Assembly (NCBI GenBank): GCA_963931865.1
Contig: OZ007508.1
Span: 13,266,781 to 13,330,780 of the forward strand
Reading direction: 5' to 3'
DNA length: 64,000 nt
DNA from: Axinella damicornis
Taxonomy: Eukaryota; Porifera; Demospongiae; Axinellida; Axinellidae
Shown: piece by piece, positions 1-12,850 of the stretch
Layout: each line of letters begins with the position of its first letter
Position numbering within the stretch: position 1 is the first letter of the stretch
Program-made: the position numbers and the translations under genes
Notes under the pieces: model-generated
The model's input: only the letters and a program-made list of their open reading frames with translations
Database searches by the model: none
Told to the model about the DNA's origin: nothing

Positions 1-393
1 GCATTGTAAGTACACCATGTACATGTACCTCACCTCTTCCACATGTAGCAAGGCGGGTGTGGTGCTACCAGGCTGGGTGCTACAATGTACATGTGCATGT
101 GTGCACGCTGACACTATTATGCAAGACTTCTGAGCGAACTTAAGACTCAGAGAAATTGAAAGTGATGCCTGTCATACTCCACCTCTCGAAAAAGCAAAGA
201 AACCAAATCATCCTCAGTTCCATTGCCATGCATAGAAGTAAGAAGTTAGGGATGGGATGGGACTGAGGATGGCTATGAGTATCCAGGCAAGTGTATCTAG
301 GTAATCTTTTTGAGTGACCAATCACTTATACAGCTGTTTCCAGCTAAAGCTATTTGCACCCACACCATTACAGGACACACTGGAGGGACTTAC

Positions 394-600
394 AACAAGT
401 ATCCATCCTTGTCAGGCTTTTCATCCTGTACAAGGTCCACTCCATGAATTCCCACACTAGGAAGGGCGGTAGGGAGAGGGAGGGGAGGGAGGGTGGGAGG
501 GGGGTCATGTCACCCTGTGGCAGATGGGCAGAGGTAGTCACATCTGTAGCTAACCTCCTCTGTCGCTTCGACCTCGGGTGGCTTTCAGTGGGATCTGCAT
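394..600 (-). pseudogene. Two p53-like 3' exon copies, probably non-functional
   Basis: On the minus strand 514-600 (87 nt) is the counterpart of 50095-50181: same length, same CAG acceptor and GTGACA donor, and the same basic SKRQRR motif. 394-456 (63 nt) is the counterpart of 49952-50021 (70 nt), with the same acceptor and GTAAGT donor but 7 nt missing, which changes the frame relative to the right copy. The 5' exons that should lie to the right are replaced by satellite DNA and I find none beyond it. This may be the stub of a duplicated p53-family gene; whether its 3' end lies left of the window is unknown. Confidence 0.5.
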
Positions 601-617
601 CTGAGTGTATGTGTGAG

Positions 618-618
<1 letters not shown>

Positions 619-652
<34 letters not shown>
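619..652. repeat. (GT)n microsatellite at satellite border
   Basis: A perfect TG dinucleotide run. It lies directly upstream of the minus-strand exon acceptor at 600/601 and marks the point where the duplicated block stops and the GGTAGAG satellite starts. Confidence 0.95.
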
Positions 653-656
<4 letters not shown>

Positions 657-3479
657 TGAGGTAGAGCCAAGTAGAGCAGAGGTAGAGCCAGGTAGAGCAA
701 GGTAGAACCAGGTAGAGCCAGGTAGAGTAGAGGTAAAGCCAGGTAGAGCAGAGGTAGAGCCAGGTAGAGTGTAGAGTAGAGTTAGAGCCAGGTAGAGCAG
801 AGGTAGAGCCAGGTAGAGCCAGGTAGAGCAAGGTAGAGTAGAGGTAGAGCAGAGGTAGAGCCAGGTAGAGCCAGGTAGCGCAGAGGTAGAGCCAGGTAGA
901 GTAGAGGTAGAGCCAGGTAGAGCAAGGTAGAGTAGAGGTAGAGCAGAGGTAGAGCCAGGTAAAGCCAGGTAGCGCAGAGGTAGAGCCAGGTAGAGTAGAG
1001 GTAGAGTAGAGGTAGAGCCAGGAAGAGTAGAGGTAGAGCCAGGTAGAGAAAGGTAGAGTAGAGGTAGAGTAGAGGTAGAGCCAGGTAGAGCAGAGGTAGA
1101 GCTAAGTAGAGCAAGGTAGAGTAGAGGTAGAGCAGAGGTAGAGCCAGGTAGAGCCAGGTAGCGCAGAGGTACAGCCAGGTAGAGTAGAGGTAGAGCCAGG
1201 TAGAGCAGAGGTACAGCAGAGGTGGAGCCAGGTTAGAGTCAGGTAGCGCAGAGGTAGAGCCAGGTAGAGTCTGGTAGAGTTGAGGTAGAGCAGAGGTAGA
1301 GCCAGGTTGAGCAGAAGTAGAGCCAAGTAGAGCCAGGTAGAGCAGAGGTAGAGCCAGGTAGAGCAGAGGTAGAGCAGAGATAGAGCCAGGTTGAGCAGAA
1401 ATAGAGCCAAGTAGAGCCAGGTAGAGCAGAGGTAGAGCCAGGTAGAGCAAGGTAGAACCAGGTAGAGCCAGTTAAAGCCAGGTAGAGCAGAGGTAGAGCC
1501 AGGTAGAGCAGAGGTAGAGCCAGGTAGAGTGTAGAGTAGAGGTAGAGCCAGGTAGAGCAGAGGTAGAGCCAGGTAGAGTGTAGAGTAGAGGTAGAGCCAG
1601 GTAGAGCAGAGGTAGAGCCAGGTAGAGCCAGGTAGAGCAAGGTAGAGTAGAGGTAGAGCAGAGGTAGAGCCAGGTAGAGCCAGGTAGCGCAGAGGTAGAG
1701 CAGAGGTGGAGCCAGGTTAGAGTCAGGTAGCGCAGAGGTAGAGTCTGGTAGAGTTGAGGTAGAGCAGAGGTAGAGCCAGGTAGAGCCAGGGAGAGCAGAG
1801 GTAGAGCCAGGTAGAGCAGAGGTAGAGCCAGGTAGAGTGTAGAGTAGAGGTAGAGCCAGGTAGACCAAGGTAGAGCAAGGTAGAGTAGAGGTAGAGCAAG
1901 GTAGAGCCAGGTAGAGCCAGGTAGAGTAGAGGTAGAGCCAGGTAGAGCAGAGGTAGAGCCAGGTAGAGCAGAGGTAGAGCCAGGTAGAGTAAGGTTGAGT
2001 AGAGTTAGAGCAGAGGTAGAGCCAGGTAGAGCCAGGTAGCGCAGAGGTAGAGCCAGGTAGAGTAGAGGTAGAGCCAGGTAGAGTAGAGGTAGAGCAGAGG
2101 TAGAGTCAGGTAGAGTAGAGGTGGAGCCAGGTAGCGCAGAGGTAGAGCAGAGGTGGAGCCAGGTTAGAGTCAGGTAGCGCAGAGGTAGAGCCAGGTAGAG
2201 TCTGGTAGAGTTGAGGTAGAGCAGAGGTAGAGCCAGGTTGAGCAGAAGTAGAGCCAAGTAGAGCCAGGTAGAGCAGAGGTAGAGCAGAGGTAGAGCCAGG
2301 TTGAGCAGAAGTAGAGCCAAGTAGAGCCAGGTAGAGCAGAGGTAGAGCCAGGTTGAGCAGAAGTAAAGCCAAGTAGAGCCAGGTAGAGCAGAGGTAGAGC
2401 AGAGGTAGAGCCAGGTTGAGCAGAAGTAGAGCCAAGTAGAGCCAGGTAGAGCAGAGGTAGAGCCAGGTAGAGCAAGGTAGAACCAGGTAGAGCCAGGTAG
2501 AGCCAGGTAGAGCAAAGGTAGAGCCAGGTAGAGCAGAGGTAGAGCCAGGTAGAGTGTGGAGTAGAGGTAGAGCCAGGTAGAGCAGAGGTAGAGCCAGGTA
2601 GAGTAGAGGTAGAGCCAGGTAGAGTAGAGGTGGAGCCAGGTAGCGCAGAGGTAGAGCAGAGGTGGAGCCAGGTTAGAGTCAGGTAGCGCAGAGGTAGAGT
2701 CAGGTAGAGTCTGGTAGAGTTGAGGTAGAGCAGAGGTAGAGCAAGGTTGAGCAGAAGTAGAGCCAAGTAGAGCCATGTAGAGCAGAGGTAGAGCCAGGTA
2801 GAGCAGAGGTAGAGCAGAGGTAGAGCCAGGTTGAGCAGAAGTAGAGCCAAGTAGAGCCAGGTAGAGCAGAGGTAGAGCCAGGTAGAGCAAGGTAGAACCA
2901 GGTAGAGCCAGGTAGAGCCAGGTAGAGCAGAGGTAGAGCCAGGTAGAGCAGAGGTAGAGCCAGGTAGAGTGTAGAGTAGAGGTAGAGCTAGGTAGAGCAG
3001 AGGTAGAGCCAGGTAGAGCCAGGTAGAGCAAGGTAGAGCAGAGGTAGAGCCAGGTAGAGCCAGGTAGCGCAGAGGTAGAGCAGAGGTGGAGCCAGGTTAG
3101 AGTAAGGAAGCGCAGAGGTAGAGCCAGGTAGAGTCTGGTAGAGTTGAGGTAGAGCAGAGGTAGAGCCAGGTAGAGCCAGGGAGAGCCTGGTAGAGCAGCG
3201 GTAGAGCAGAGGTAGAGCCAGGTAGAGCAGTCTGAGGTAGAGCAAGGTAGAGCCAGGTAGAGCAAGGTAGAACCAGGTAGAGCAGTCTGAGGTAGAGCAT
3301 AGGTAGAGCAAGGTAGAGCCAGGTAGAGCCAGGTAGAGCAAGATAGAACCAGGTAGAGCTAGGTAGAGCAGAGGTAGAGCAGAGGTAGAGCAGAGGTAGA
3401 GCCAGGTTGAGCAAGGTAGAACCAGGTAGAGCCAGGTAGAGCCAGGTAGAGCAGAGGTAGAAACAGGTAGAGCAGAGGT

Positions 3480-6342
3480 AGAGCCAGGTAGAGTGTAGAG
3501 TAGAGGTAGAGCCAGGTAGAGCAGAGGTAGAGCAGGGTAGAGCAAGGTAGAGCAAGGTAGAGTAGAGGTAGAGCAGAGGTAGAGCCAGGTAGAGCCAGGT
3601 AGCGCAGAGGTAGAGTAGAGGTAGAGCTAGGTACAGCAGAGGTAGAGCCAGGCAGAGTAGAGGTAGAGCCAGGTAGAGCAAGGTAGAGTAGAGGTAGAGC
3701 AGAGGTAGAGCCAGGTAGAGCCAGGTAGCGCAAAGGTAGAGTAGAGGTAGAGCAGAGGTAAAGCCAGGTAGAGCCAGATAGAGTAGAGGTAGAGCCAGGT
3801 AGAGTAGAGGTAGAGCCAGGTAGAGCAAGGTAGAGTAGAGGTAGAGCAGAGGTAGAGCCAGGTAGAGCCAGGTAGCGCAGAGGTTGAGCCAGGTAGAGTA
3901 GAGGTAGAGCCAGGTAGAGTAGAGGTAGAGCCAGGTAGAGCAAGGTAGAGTAGAGGTAGAGCAGAGGTGGAGCCAGGTTAGAGTCAGGTAGCGCAGAGGT
4001 AGAGCCAGGTAGAGTCTGGTAGAGTTGAGGTAGAGCAGAGGTAGAGCCAGGTTGAGCAGATGTAGAGCCAGGTAGAGCCAGGTAGAGCAGAGGTAGAGCC
4101 AGGTTGAGCAGAAGTAGAGCCAAGTAGAGCCAGGTAAAGCAGAGGTAGAGCAGAGGTAAAGCCAGGTTGAGCAGAAGTAGAGCCAAGTAGAGCCAGGTAG
4201 AGCAGAGGTAGAGCCAGGTAGAGCAAGGTAGAACCAGGTAGAGCCAGGTAGAGCCAGGTAGAGCAAAGGTAGAGCCAGGTAGAGCAGAGGTAGAGCCAGG
4301 TAGAGTAGAGGTAGAGCAAGGTAGAGTAGAGGTGGAGCCAGGTAGCGCAGAGGTAGAGCAGAGGTGGAGCCAGGTTAGAGTCAGGTAGCGCAGAGGTAGA
4401 GCCAGGTAGAGTCTGGTAGAGTTGAGGTAGAGCAGAGGTAGAGCCAGGTTGAGCAGAAGTAGAGCCAAGTAGAGCCAGGTAGAGCAGAGGTAGAGCCAGG
4501 TAGAGCAGAGGTAGAGCAGAGGTAGAGCCAGGTTGAGCAGAAGTAGAGCCAAGTAGAGCCAGGTAGAGCAGAGGTAGAGCCAGGTAGAGCAAGGTAGAAC
4601 CAGGTAAAGCCAGGTAGAGCCAGGTAGAGCAGAGGTAGAGCCAGGTAGAGCAGAGGTAGAGCCAGGTAGAGTGTAGAGTAGAGGTAGAGCCAGGTAGAGC
4701 AGAGGTAGAGCCAGGTAGAGCCAGGTAGAGCAAGGTAGAGCAGAGGTAGAGCCAGGTAGAGCCAGGTAGCGCAGAGGTAGAGCAGAGGTGGAGCCAGGTT
4801 AGAGTAAGGAAGCGCAGAGGTAGAGCCAGGTAGAGTCTGGTAGAGTTGAGGTAGAGCAGAGGTAGAGCCAGGTAGAGCCAGGGAGAGCCTGGTAGAGCAG
4901 CGGTAGAGCAGAGGTAGAGCCAGGTAGAGCAGTCTGAGGTAGAGCAGAGGTAGAGCAAGGTAGAGCCAGGTAGAGCAAGGTAGAACCAGGTAGAGCAGTC
5001 TGAGGTAGAGCAGAGGTAGAGCAAGGTAGAGCCAGGTAGAGCCAGGTAGAGCAAGATAGAACCAGGTAGAGCTAGGTAGAGCAGAGGTAGAGCAGAGGTA
5101 GAGCAGAGGTAGAGCCAGGTTGAGCAAGGTAGAACCAGGTAGAGCCAGGTAGAGCCAGGTAGAGCAGAGGTAGAGACAGGTAGAGCAGAGGTAGAGCCAG
5201 GTAGAGTGTAGAGTAGAGGTAGAGCCAGGTAGAGCAGAGGTAGAGCAGGGTAGAGCAAGGTAGAGCAAGGTAGAGTAGAGGTAGAGCAGAGGTAGAGCCA
5301 GGTAGAGCCAGGTAGCACAGAGGTAGAGTAGAGGTAGAGCCAGGTACAGCAGAGGTAGAGCCAGGCAGAGTAGAGGTAGAGCCAGGTAGAGCAAGGTAGA
5401 GTAGAGGTAGAGAAGAGGTAGAGCCAGGTAGAGCCAGGTAGCGCAAAGGTAGAGTAGAGGTAGAGCAGAGGTAAAGCCAGGTAGAGCCAGATAGAGTAGA
5501 GGTAGAGCCAGGTAGAGTAGAGGTAGAGCCAGGTAGAGCAAGGTAGAGTAGAGGTAGAGCAGAGGTAGAGCCAGGTAGAGCCAGGTAGCGCAGAGGTTGA
5601 GCCAGGTAGAGTAGAGGTAGAGCCAGGTAGAGTAGAGGTAGAGCCAGGTAGAGCAAGGTAGAGTAGAGGTAGAGCAGAGGTGGAGCCAGGTTAGAGTCAG
5701 GTAGCGCAGAGGTAGAGCCAGGTAGAGTCTGGTAGAGTTGAGGTAGAGCAGAGGTAGAGCCAGGTTGAGCAGATGTAGAGCCAGGTAGAGCCAGGTAGAG
5801 CAGAGGTAGAGCCAGGTAGAGCAGAGGTAGAGCAGAGGTAGAGCCAGGTTGAGCAGAAGTAGAGACAAGTAGAGCCAGATAGAGCAGAGGTAGAGCCAGG
5901 TAGAGCAAGGTAGAACCAGGTAGAGCCAGGTAGAGCAGAGGTAGAGCCAGGTAGAGAAGAGGTAGAGCCAGGTAGAGTGTAGAGTAGAGGTAGAGCAGAG
6001 GTAGAGCCAGGTAGAGCAAGGTAGAGTAGAGGTAGAGCAGAGGTAGAGCCAGGTAGCGCAGAGGTAGAGCCAGGTAGAGTCTGGTAGAGTTGAGGTAGAG
6101 CAGAGGTAGAGCCAGGTAGAGCCAGGGAGAGCCTGGTAGAGCACCGGTAGAGCAGAGGTAGAGCCAGGTAGAGCAGTCTGAGGTAGAGCAAAGGTAGAGC
6201 AAGGTAGAGCCAGGTAGAGTCTGGTAGAGTTGAGGTAGAGCAAAGGTAGAGACAGGTAGAGCCAGGGAGAGCCTGGTAGAGCAGCGGTAGAGCAGAGGTA
6301 GAGCCAGGTAGAGCAGTCTGAGGTAGAGCAGAAGTAGAGCAA
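3480..6342. repeat. Higher-order block A, copy 1
   Basis: Within the satellite this segment recurs 6508 bp to the right (9988-12850). The same rare variants, such as GAGACAGG at 5173 and 11681, occur at the same offset, and open-frame boundaries repeat with that shift (3984/5318 to 10492/11826; 4381/6342 to 10889/12850). A shorter related copy of the 3984 region begins at 6667 (offset 2683). Confidence 0.85.
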
Positions 6343-8639
6343 GGTAGAGCCAGGTAGAGCAAGGTAGAACCAGGTAGAGCCAGGTAGAGCAGAGGTAGAG
6401 CCAGGTAGAGCAGTCTGAGGTAGAGCAGAGGTAGAGCAAGGTAGAGCCAGGTAGAGCCAGGTAGAGCAAGATAGAACCAGGTAGAGCTAGGTAGAGCAGA
6501 GGTAGAGCAGAGGTAGAGCAGAGGAAAAGCCAGGTTGAGCAGAAGTAGAGCCAAGTAGAGCCAGGTAGAGAAGAGGTAGAGCCAGGTAGAGTAGAGGTAG
6601 AGCAAGGTAGAGTAGAGGTGGAGCCAGGTAGCGCAGAGGTAGAGCAGAGGTGGAGCCAGGTTAGAGTCAGGTAGCGCAGAGGTAGAGCCAGGTAGAGTCT
6701 GGTAGAGTTGAGGTAGAGCAGAGGTAGAGCCAGGTTGAGCAGAAGTAGAGCCAAGTAGAGCCAGGTAGAGCAGAGGTAGAGCCAGGTAGAGCAGAGGTAG
6801 AGCAGAGGTAGAGCCAGGTTGAGCAGAAGTAGAGCCAAGTAGAGCCAGGTAGAGCAGAGGTAGAGCCAGGTAGAGCAAGGTAGAACCAGGTAGAGCCAGG
6901 TAGAGCCAGGTAGAGCAGAGGTAGAGCCAGGTAGAGCAGAGGTAGAGCCAGGTAGAGTGTAGAGTAGAGGTAGAGCCAGGTAGAGCCAGGTAGAGCAGAG
7001 GTAGAGCCAGGTAGAGCCAGGTAGAGCAAGGTAGAGCAGAGGTAGAGCCAGGTAGAGCCAGGTAGCGCAGAGGTAGAGCAGAGGTGGAGCCAGGTTAGAG
7101 TAAGGAAGCGCAGAGGTAGAGCCAGGTAGAGTCTGGTAGAGTTGAGGTAGAGCAGAGGTAGAGCCAGGTAGAGCCAGGGAGAGCCTGGTAGAGCAGCGGT
7201 AGAGCAGAGGTAGAGCCAGGTAGAGCAGTCTGAGGTAGAGCAGAGGTAGAGCAAGGTAGAGCCAGGTAGAGCAAGGTAGAACCAGGTAGAGCAGTCTGAG
7301 GTAGAGCAGAGGTAGAGTAAGGTAGAGCCAGGTAGAGCCAGGTAGAGCAAGATAGAACCAGGTAGAGCTAGGTAGAGCAGAGGTAGAGCAGAGGTAGAGC
7401 AGAGGTAGAGCCAGGTTGAGCAAGGTAGAACCAGGTAGAGCCAGGTAGAGCCAGGTAGAGCAGAGGTAGAGACAGGTAGAGCAGAGGTAGAGCCAGGTAG
7501 AGTGTAGAGTAGAGGTAGAGCCAGGTAGAGCAGAGGTAGAGCAGGGTAGAGCAAGGTAGAGCAAGGTAGAGTAGAGGTAGAGCAGAGGTAGAGCCAGGTA
7601 GAGCCAGGTAGCGCAGAGGTAGAGTAGAGGTAGAGCCAGGTACAGCAGAGGTAGAGCCAGGCAGAGTAGAGGTAGAGCCAGGTAGAGCAAGGTAGAGTAG
7701 AGGTAGAGCAGAGGTAGAGCCAGGTAGAGCCAGGTAGCGCAAAGGTAGAGTAGAGGTAGAGCAGAGGTAAAGCCAGGTAGAGCCAGATAGAGTAGAGGTA
7801 GAGCCAGGTAGAGTAGAGGTAGAGCCAGGTAGAGCAGAGGTAGAGCAGAGGTAGAGCCAGGTAGAGCAGAGGTAGAGCAGGGTAGAGCAAGGTAGAGCAA
7901 GGTAGAGTAGAGGTAGAGCAGAGGTAGAGCCAGGTAGAGCCAGGTAGCACAGAGGTAGAGTAGAGGTAGAGCCAGGTACAGCAGAGGTAGAGCCAGGCAG
8001 AGTAGAGGTAGAGCCAGGTAGAGCAAGGTAGAGTAGAGGTAGAGCAGAGGTAGAGCCAGGTAGAGCCAGGTAGCGCAAAGGTAGAGTAGAGGTAGAGCAG
8101 AGGTAAAGCCAGGTAGAGCCAGATAGAGTAGAGGTAGAGCCAGGTAGAGTAGAGGTAGAGCCAGGTAGAGCAAGGTAGAGTAGAGGTAGAGCAGAGGTAG
8201 AGCCAGGTAGAGCCAGGTAGCGCAGAGGTTGAGCCAGGTAGAGTAGAGGTAGAGCCAGGTAGAGTAGAGGTAGAGCCAGGTAGAGCAAGGTAGAGTAGAG
8301 GTAGAGCAGAGGTGGAGCCAGGTTAGAGTCAGGTAGCGCAGAGGTAGAGCCAGGTAGAGTCTGGTAGAGTTGAGGTAGAGCAGAGGTAGAGCCAGGTTGA
8401 GCAGATGTAGAGCCAGGTAGAGCCAGGTAGAGCAGAGGTAGAGCCAGGTAGAGCAGAGGTAGAGCAGAGGTAGAGCCAGGTTGAGCAGAAGTAGAGACAA
8501 GTAGAGCCAGATAGAGCAGAGGTAGAGCCAGGTAGAGCAAGGTAGAACCAGGTAGAGCAGAGGTAGAGCCAGGTAGAGAAGAGGTAGAGCCAGGTAGAGT
8601 GTAGAGTAGAGGTAGAGCAGAGGTAGAGCCAGGTAGCGC

Positions 8640-9745
8640 AGAGGTAGAGCCAGGTAGAGTCTGGTAGAGTTGAGGTAGAGCAGAGGTAGAGCCAGGTAGA
8701 GCCAGGGAGAGCCTGGTAGAGCACCGGTAGAGCAGAGGTAGAGCCAGGTAGAGCAGTCTGAGGTAGAGCAAAGGTAGAGCAAGGTAGAGCCAGGTAGAGT
8801 CTGGTAGACTTGAGGTAGAGCAAAGGTAAAGACAGGTAGAGCCAGGGAGAGCCTGGTAGAGCAGCGGTAGAGCAGAGGTAGAGCCAGGTAGAGCAGTCTG
8901 AGGTAGAGCAGAAGTAGAGCAAGGTAGAGCCAGGTAGAGCAAGGTAGAACCAGGTAGAGCCAGGTAGAGCAGAGGTAGAGCCAGGTAGAGCAGTCTGAGG
9001 TAGAGCAGAGGTAGAGCAAGGTAGAGCCAGGTAGAGCCAGGTAGAGCAAGATAGAACCAGGTAGAGCTAGGTAGAGCAGAGGTAGAGCAGAGGTAGAGCA
9101 GAGGAAGAGCCAGGTTGAGCAGAAGTAGAGCCAAGTAGAGCCAGGTAGAGAAGAGGTAGAGCCAGGTAGAGCAAGGTAGAAACAGGTAGAGCCAGGTAGA
9201 GCAGAGGTAGAGCCAGGTAGAGCAGAGGTAGAGCCAGGTAGAGTGTAGAGTAGAGGTAGAGCCAGGTAGAGCAGAGGTAGAGCCAGGTAGAGCCAGGTAG
9301 AGCAAGGTAGAGTAGAGGTAGAGCAGAGGTAGAGCCAGGTAGAGCCAGGTAGCGCAGAGGTAGAGCCAGGTAGAGTAGAGGTAGAGCCAGGTAGAGCAAG
9401 GTAGAGTAGAGGTAGAGCAGAGGTAGAGCCAGGTAGAGCCAGGTAGCGCAGAGGTAGAGCAGAGGTGGAGCCAGGTTAGAGTCAGGTAGCGCAGAGGTAG
9501 AGCCAGGTAGAGTCTGGTAGAGTTGAGGTAGAGCAGAGGTAGAGCCAGGTAGAGCCAGGGAGAGCCTGGTAGAGCACCGGTAGAGCAGAGGTAGAGCCAG
9601 GTAGAGCAGTCTGAGGTAGAGCAAAGGTAGAGCAAGGTAGAGCCAGGTAGAGTCTGGTAGAGTTGAGGTAGAGCAAAGGTAGAGACAGGTAGAGCCAGGG
9701 AGAGCCTGGTAGAGCAGCGGTAGAGCAGAGGTAGAGCCAGGTAGA
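8640..9745. repeat. Higher-order block B, copy 1
   Basis: Recurs at 12568-13673 with a 3928-bp offset. The diagnostic variant TCTGGTAGACTTGAGG occurs in both, near 8790 and 12720, at the same offset. Confidence 0.8.
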
Positions 9746-9987
9746 GCAGTCTGAGGTAGAGCAAGGTAGAGCCAGGTAGAGCAAGGTAGAACCAGGTAGA
9801 GCAGTCTGAGGTAGAGGATAGGTAGAGCAAGGTAGAGCCAGGTAGAGCCAGGTAGAGCAAGATAGAACCAGGTAGAGCTAGGTAGAGCAGAGGTAGAGCA
9901 GAGGTAGAGCAGAGGTAGAGCCAGGTTGAGCAAGGTAGAACCAGGTAGAGCCAGGTAGAGCCAGGTAGAGCAGAGGTAGAAACAGGT

Positions 9988-12850
9988 AGAGCCAGGTAGA
10001 GTGTAGAGTAGAGGTAGAGCCAGGTAGAGCAGAGGTAGAGCAGGGTAGAGCAAGGTAGAGCAAGGTAGAGTAGAGGTAGAGCAGAGGTAGAGCCAGGTAG
10101 AGCCAGGTAGCGCAGAGGTAGAGTAGAGGTAGAGCTAGGTACAGCAGAGGTAGAGCCAGGCAGAGTAGAGGTAGAGCCAGGTAGAGCAAGGTAGAGTAGA
10201 GGTAGAGCAGAGGTAGAGCCAGGTAGAGCCAGGTAGCGCAAAGGTAGAGTAGAGGTAGAGCAGAGGTAAAGCCAGGTAGAGCCAGATAGAGTAGAGGTAG
10301 AGCCAGGTAGAGTAGAGGTAGAGCCAGGTAGAGCAAGGTAGAGTAGAGGTAGAGCAGAGGTAGAGCCAGGTAGAGCCAGGTAGCGCAGAGGTTGAGCCAG
10401 GTAGAGTAGAGGTAGAGCCAGGTAGAGTAGAGGTAGAGCCAGGTAGAGCAAGGTAGAGTAGAGGTAGAGCAGAGGTGGAGCCAGGTTAGAGTCAGGTAGC
10501 GCAGAGGTAGAGCCAGGTAGAGTCTGGTAGAGTTGAGGTAGAGCAGAGGTAGAGCCAGGTTGAGCAGATGTAGAGCCAGGTAGAGCCAGGTAGAGCAGAG
10601 GTAGAGCCAGGTTGAGCAGAAGTAGAGCCAAGTAGAGCCAGGTAGAGCAGAGGTAGAGCAGAGGTAAAGCCAGGTTGAGCAGAAGTAGAGCCAAGTAGAG
10701 CCAGGTAGAGCAGAGGTAGAGCCAGGTAGAGCAAGGTAGAACCAGGTAGAGCCAGGTAGAGCCAGGTAGAGCAAAGGTAGAGCCAGGTAGAGCAGAGGTA
10801 GAGCCAGGTAGAGTAGAGGTAGAGCAAGGTAGAGTAGAGGTGGAGCCAGGTAGCGCAGAGGTAGAGCAGAGGTGGAGCCAGGTTAGAGTCAGGTAGCGCA
10901 GAGGTAGAGCCAGGTAGAGTCTGGTAGAGTTGAGGTAGAGCAGAGGTAGAGCCAGGTTGAGCAGAAGTAGAGCCAAGTAGAGCCAGGTAGAGCAGAGGTA
11001 GAGCCAGGTAGAGCAGAGGTAGAGCAGAGGTAGAGCCAGGTTGAGCAGAAGTAGAGCCAAGTAGAGCCAGGTAGAGCAGAGGTAGAGCCAGGTAGAGCAA
11101 GGTAGAACCAGGTAAAGCCAGGTAGAGCCAGGTAGAGCAGAGGTAGAGCCAGGTAGAGCAGAGGTAGAGCCAGGTAGAGTGTAGAGTAGAGGTAGAGCCA
11201 GGTAGAGCAGAGGTAGAGCCAGGTAGAGCCAGGTAGAGCAAGGTAGAGCAGAGGTAGAGCCAGGTAGAGCCAGGTAGCGCAGAGGTAGAGCAGAGGTGGA
11301 GCCAGGTTAGAGTAAGGAAGCGCAGAGGTAGAGCCAGGTAGAGTCTGGTAGAGTTGAGGTAGAGCAGAGGTAGAGCCAGGTAGAGCCAGGGAGAGCCTGG
11401 TAGAGCAGCGGTAGAGCAGAGGTAGAGCCAGGTAGAGCAGTCTGAGGTAGAGCAGAGGTAGAGCAAGGTAGAGCCAGGTAGAGCAAGGTAGAACCAGGTA
11501 GAGCAGTCTGAGGTAGAGTAGAGGTAGAGCAAGGTAGAGCCAGGTAGAGCCAGGTAGAGCAAGATAGAACCAGGTAGAGCTAGGTAGAGCAGAGGTAGAG
11601 CAGAGGTAGAGCAGAGGTAGAGCCAGGTTGAGCAAGGTAGAACCAGGTAGAGCCAGGTAGAGCCAGGTAGAGCAGAGGTAGAGACAGGTAGAGCAGAGGT
11701 AGAGCCAGGTAGAGTGTAGAGTAGAGGTAGAGCCAGGTAGAGCAGAGGTAGAGCAGGGTAGAGCAAGGTAGAGCAAGGTAGAGTAGAGGTAGAGCAGAGG
11801 TAGAGCCAGGTAGAGCCAGGTAGCACAGAGGTAGAGTAGAGGTAGAGCCAGGTACAGCAGAGGTAGAGCCAGGCAGAGTAGAGGTAGAGCCAGGTAGAGC
11901 AAGGTAGAGTAGAGGTAGAGCAGAGGTAGAGCCAGGTAGAGCCAGGTAGCGCAAAGGTAGAGTAGAGGTAGAGCAGAGGTAAAGCCAGGTAGAGCCAGAT
12001 AGAGTAGAGGTAGAGCCAGGTAGAGTAGAGGTAGAGCCAGGTAGAGCAAGGTAGAGTAGAGGTAGAGCAGAGGTAGAGCCAGGTAGAGCCAGGTAGCGCA
12101 GAGGTTGAGCCAGGTAGAGTAGAGGTAGAGCCAGGTAGAGTAGAGGTAGAGCCAGGTAGAGCAAGGTAGAGTAGAGGTAGAGCAGAGGTGGAGCCAGGTT
12201 AGAGTCAGGTAGCGCAGAGGTAGAGCCAGGTAGAGTCTGGTAGAGTTGAGGTAGAGCAGAGGTAGAGCCAGGTTGAGCAGATGTAGAGCCAGGTAGAGCC
12301 AGGTAGAGCAGAGGTAGAGCCAGGTAGAGCAGAGGTAGAGCAGAGGTAGAGCCAGGTTGAGCAGAAGTAGAGACAAGTAGAGCCAGATAGAGCAGAGGTA
12401 GAGCCAGGTAGAGCAAGGTAGAACCAGGTAGAGCCAGGTAGAGCAGAGGTAGAGCCAGGTAGAGAAGAGGTAGAGCCAGGTAGAGTGTAGAGTAGAGGTA
12501 GAGCAGAGGTAGAGCCAGGTAGAGCAAGGTAGAGTAGAGGTAGAGCAGAGGTAGAGCCAGGTAGCGCAGAGGTAGAGCCAGGTAGAGTCTGGTAGAGTTG
12601 AGGTAGAGCAGAGGTAGAGCCAGGTAGAGCCAGGGAGAGCCTGGTAGAGCACCGGTAGAGCAGAGGTAGAGCCAGGTAGAGCAGTCTGAGGTAGAGCAAA
12701 GGTAGAGCAAGGTAGAGCCAGGTAGAGTCTGGTAGACTTGAGGTAGAGCAAAGGTAAAGACAGGTAGAGCCAGGGAGAGCCTGGTAGAGCAGCGGTAGAG
12801 CAGAGGTAGAGCCAGGTAGAGCAGTCTGAGGTAGAGCAGAAGTAGAGCAA
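9988..12850. repeat. Higher-order block A, copy 2
   Basis: Near-identical partner of the block at 3480-6342 at a constant 6508-bp offset. This indicates a recent large duplication or unequal exchange within the array, not slow unit-by-unit slippage. Confidence 0.85.

Larger units (their letters stand above)
1..654. repeat. Diverged segmental duplicate of the p53-like 3' locus
   Basis: This block matches 49486-50240 over most of its length. Shared landmarks in the same order are GCATTGTAAGTAC, the CATTGCCATGCATAGAAG segment, ATCTTTTTGAGTGACC, the two exon-like segments described separately, and a terminal GT microsatellite. The right-hand copy carries an 89-bp foldback at 49521-49609 that is absent here; the uninterrupted site is at 46-53. 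After the GT tract the copies part: here the giant satellite begins, there ordinary intron sequence continues. Confidence 0.8.
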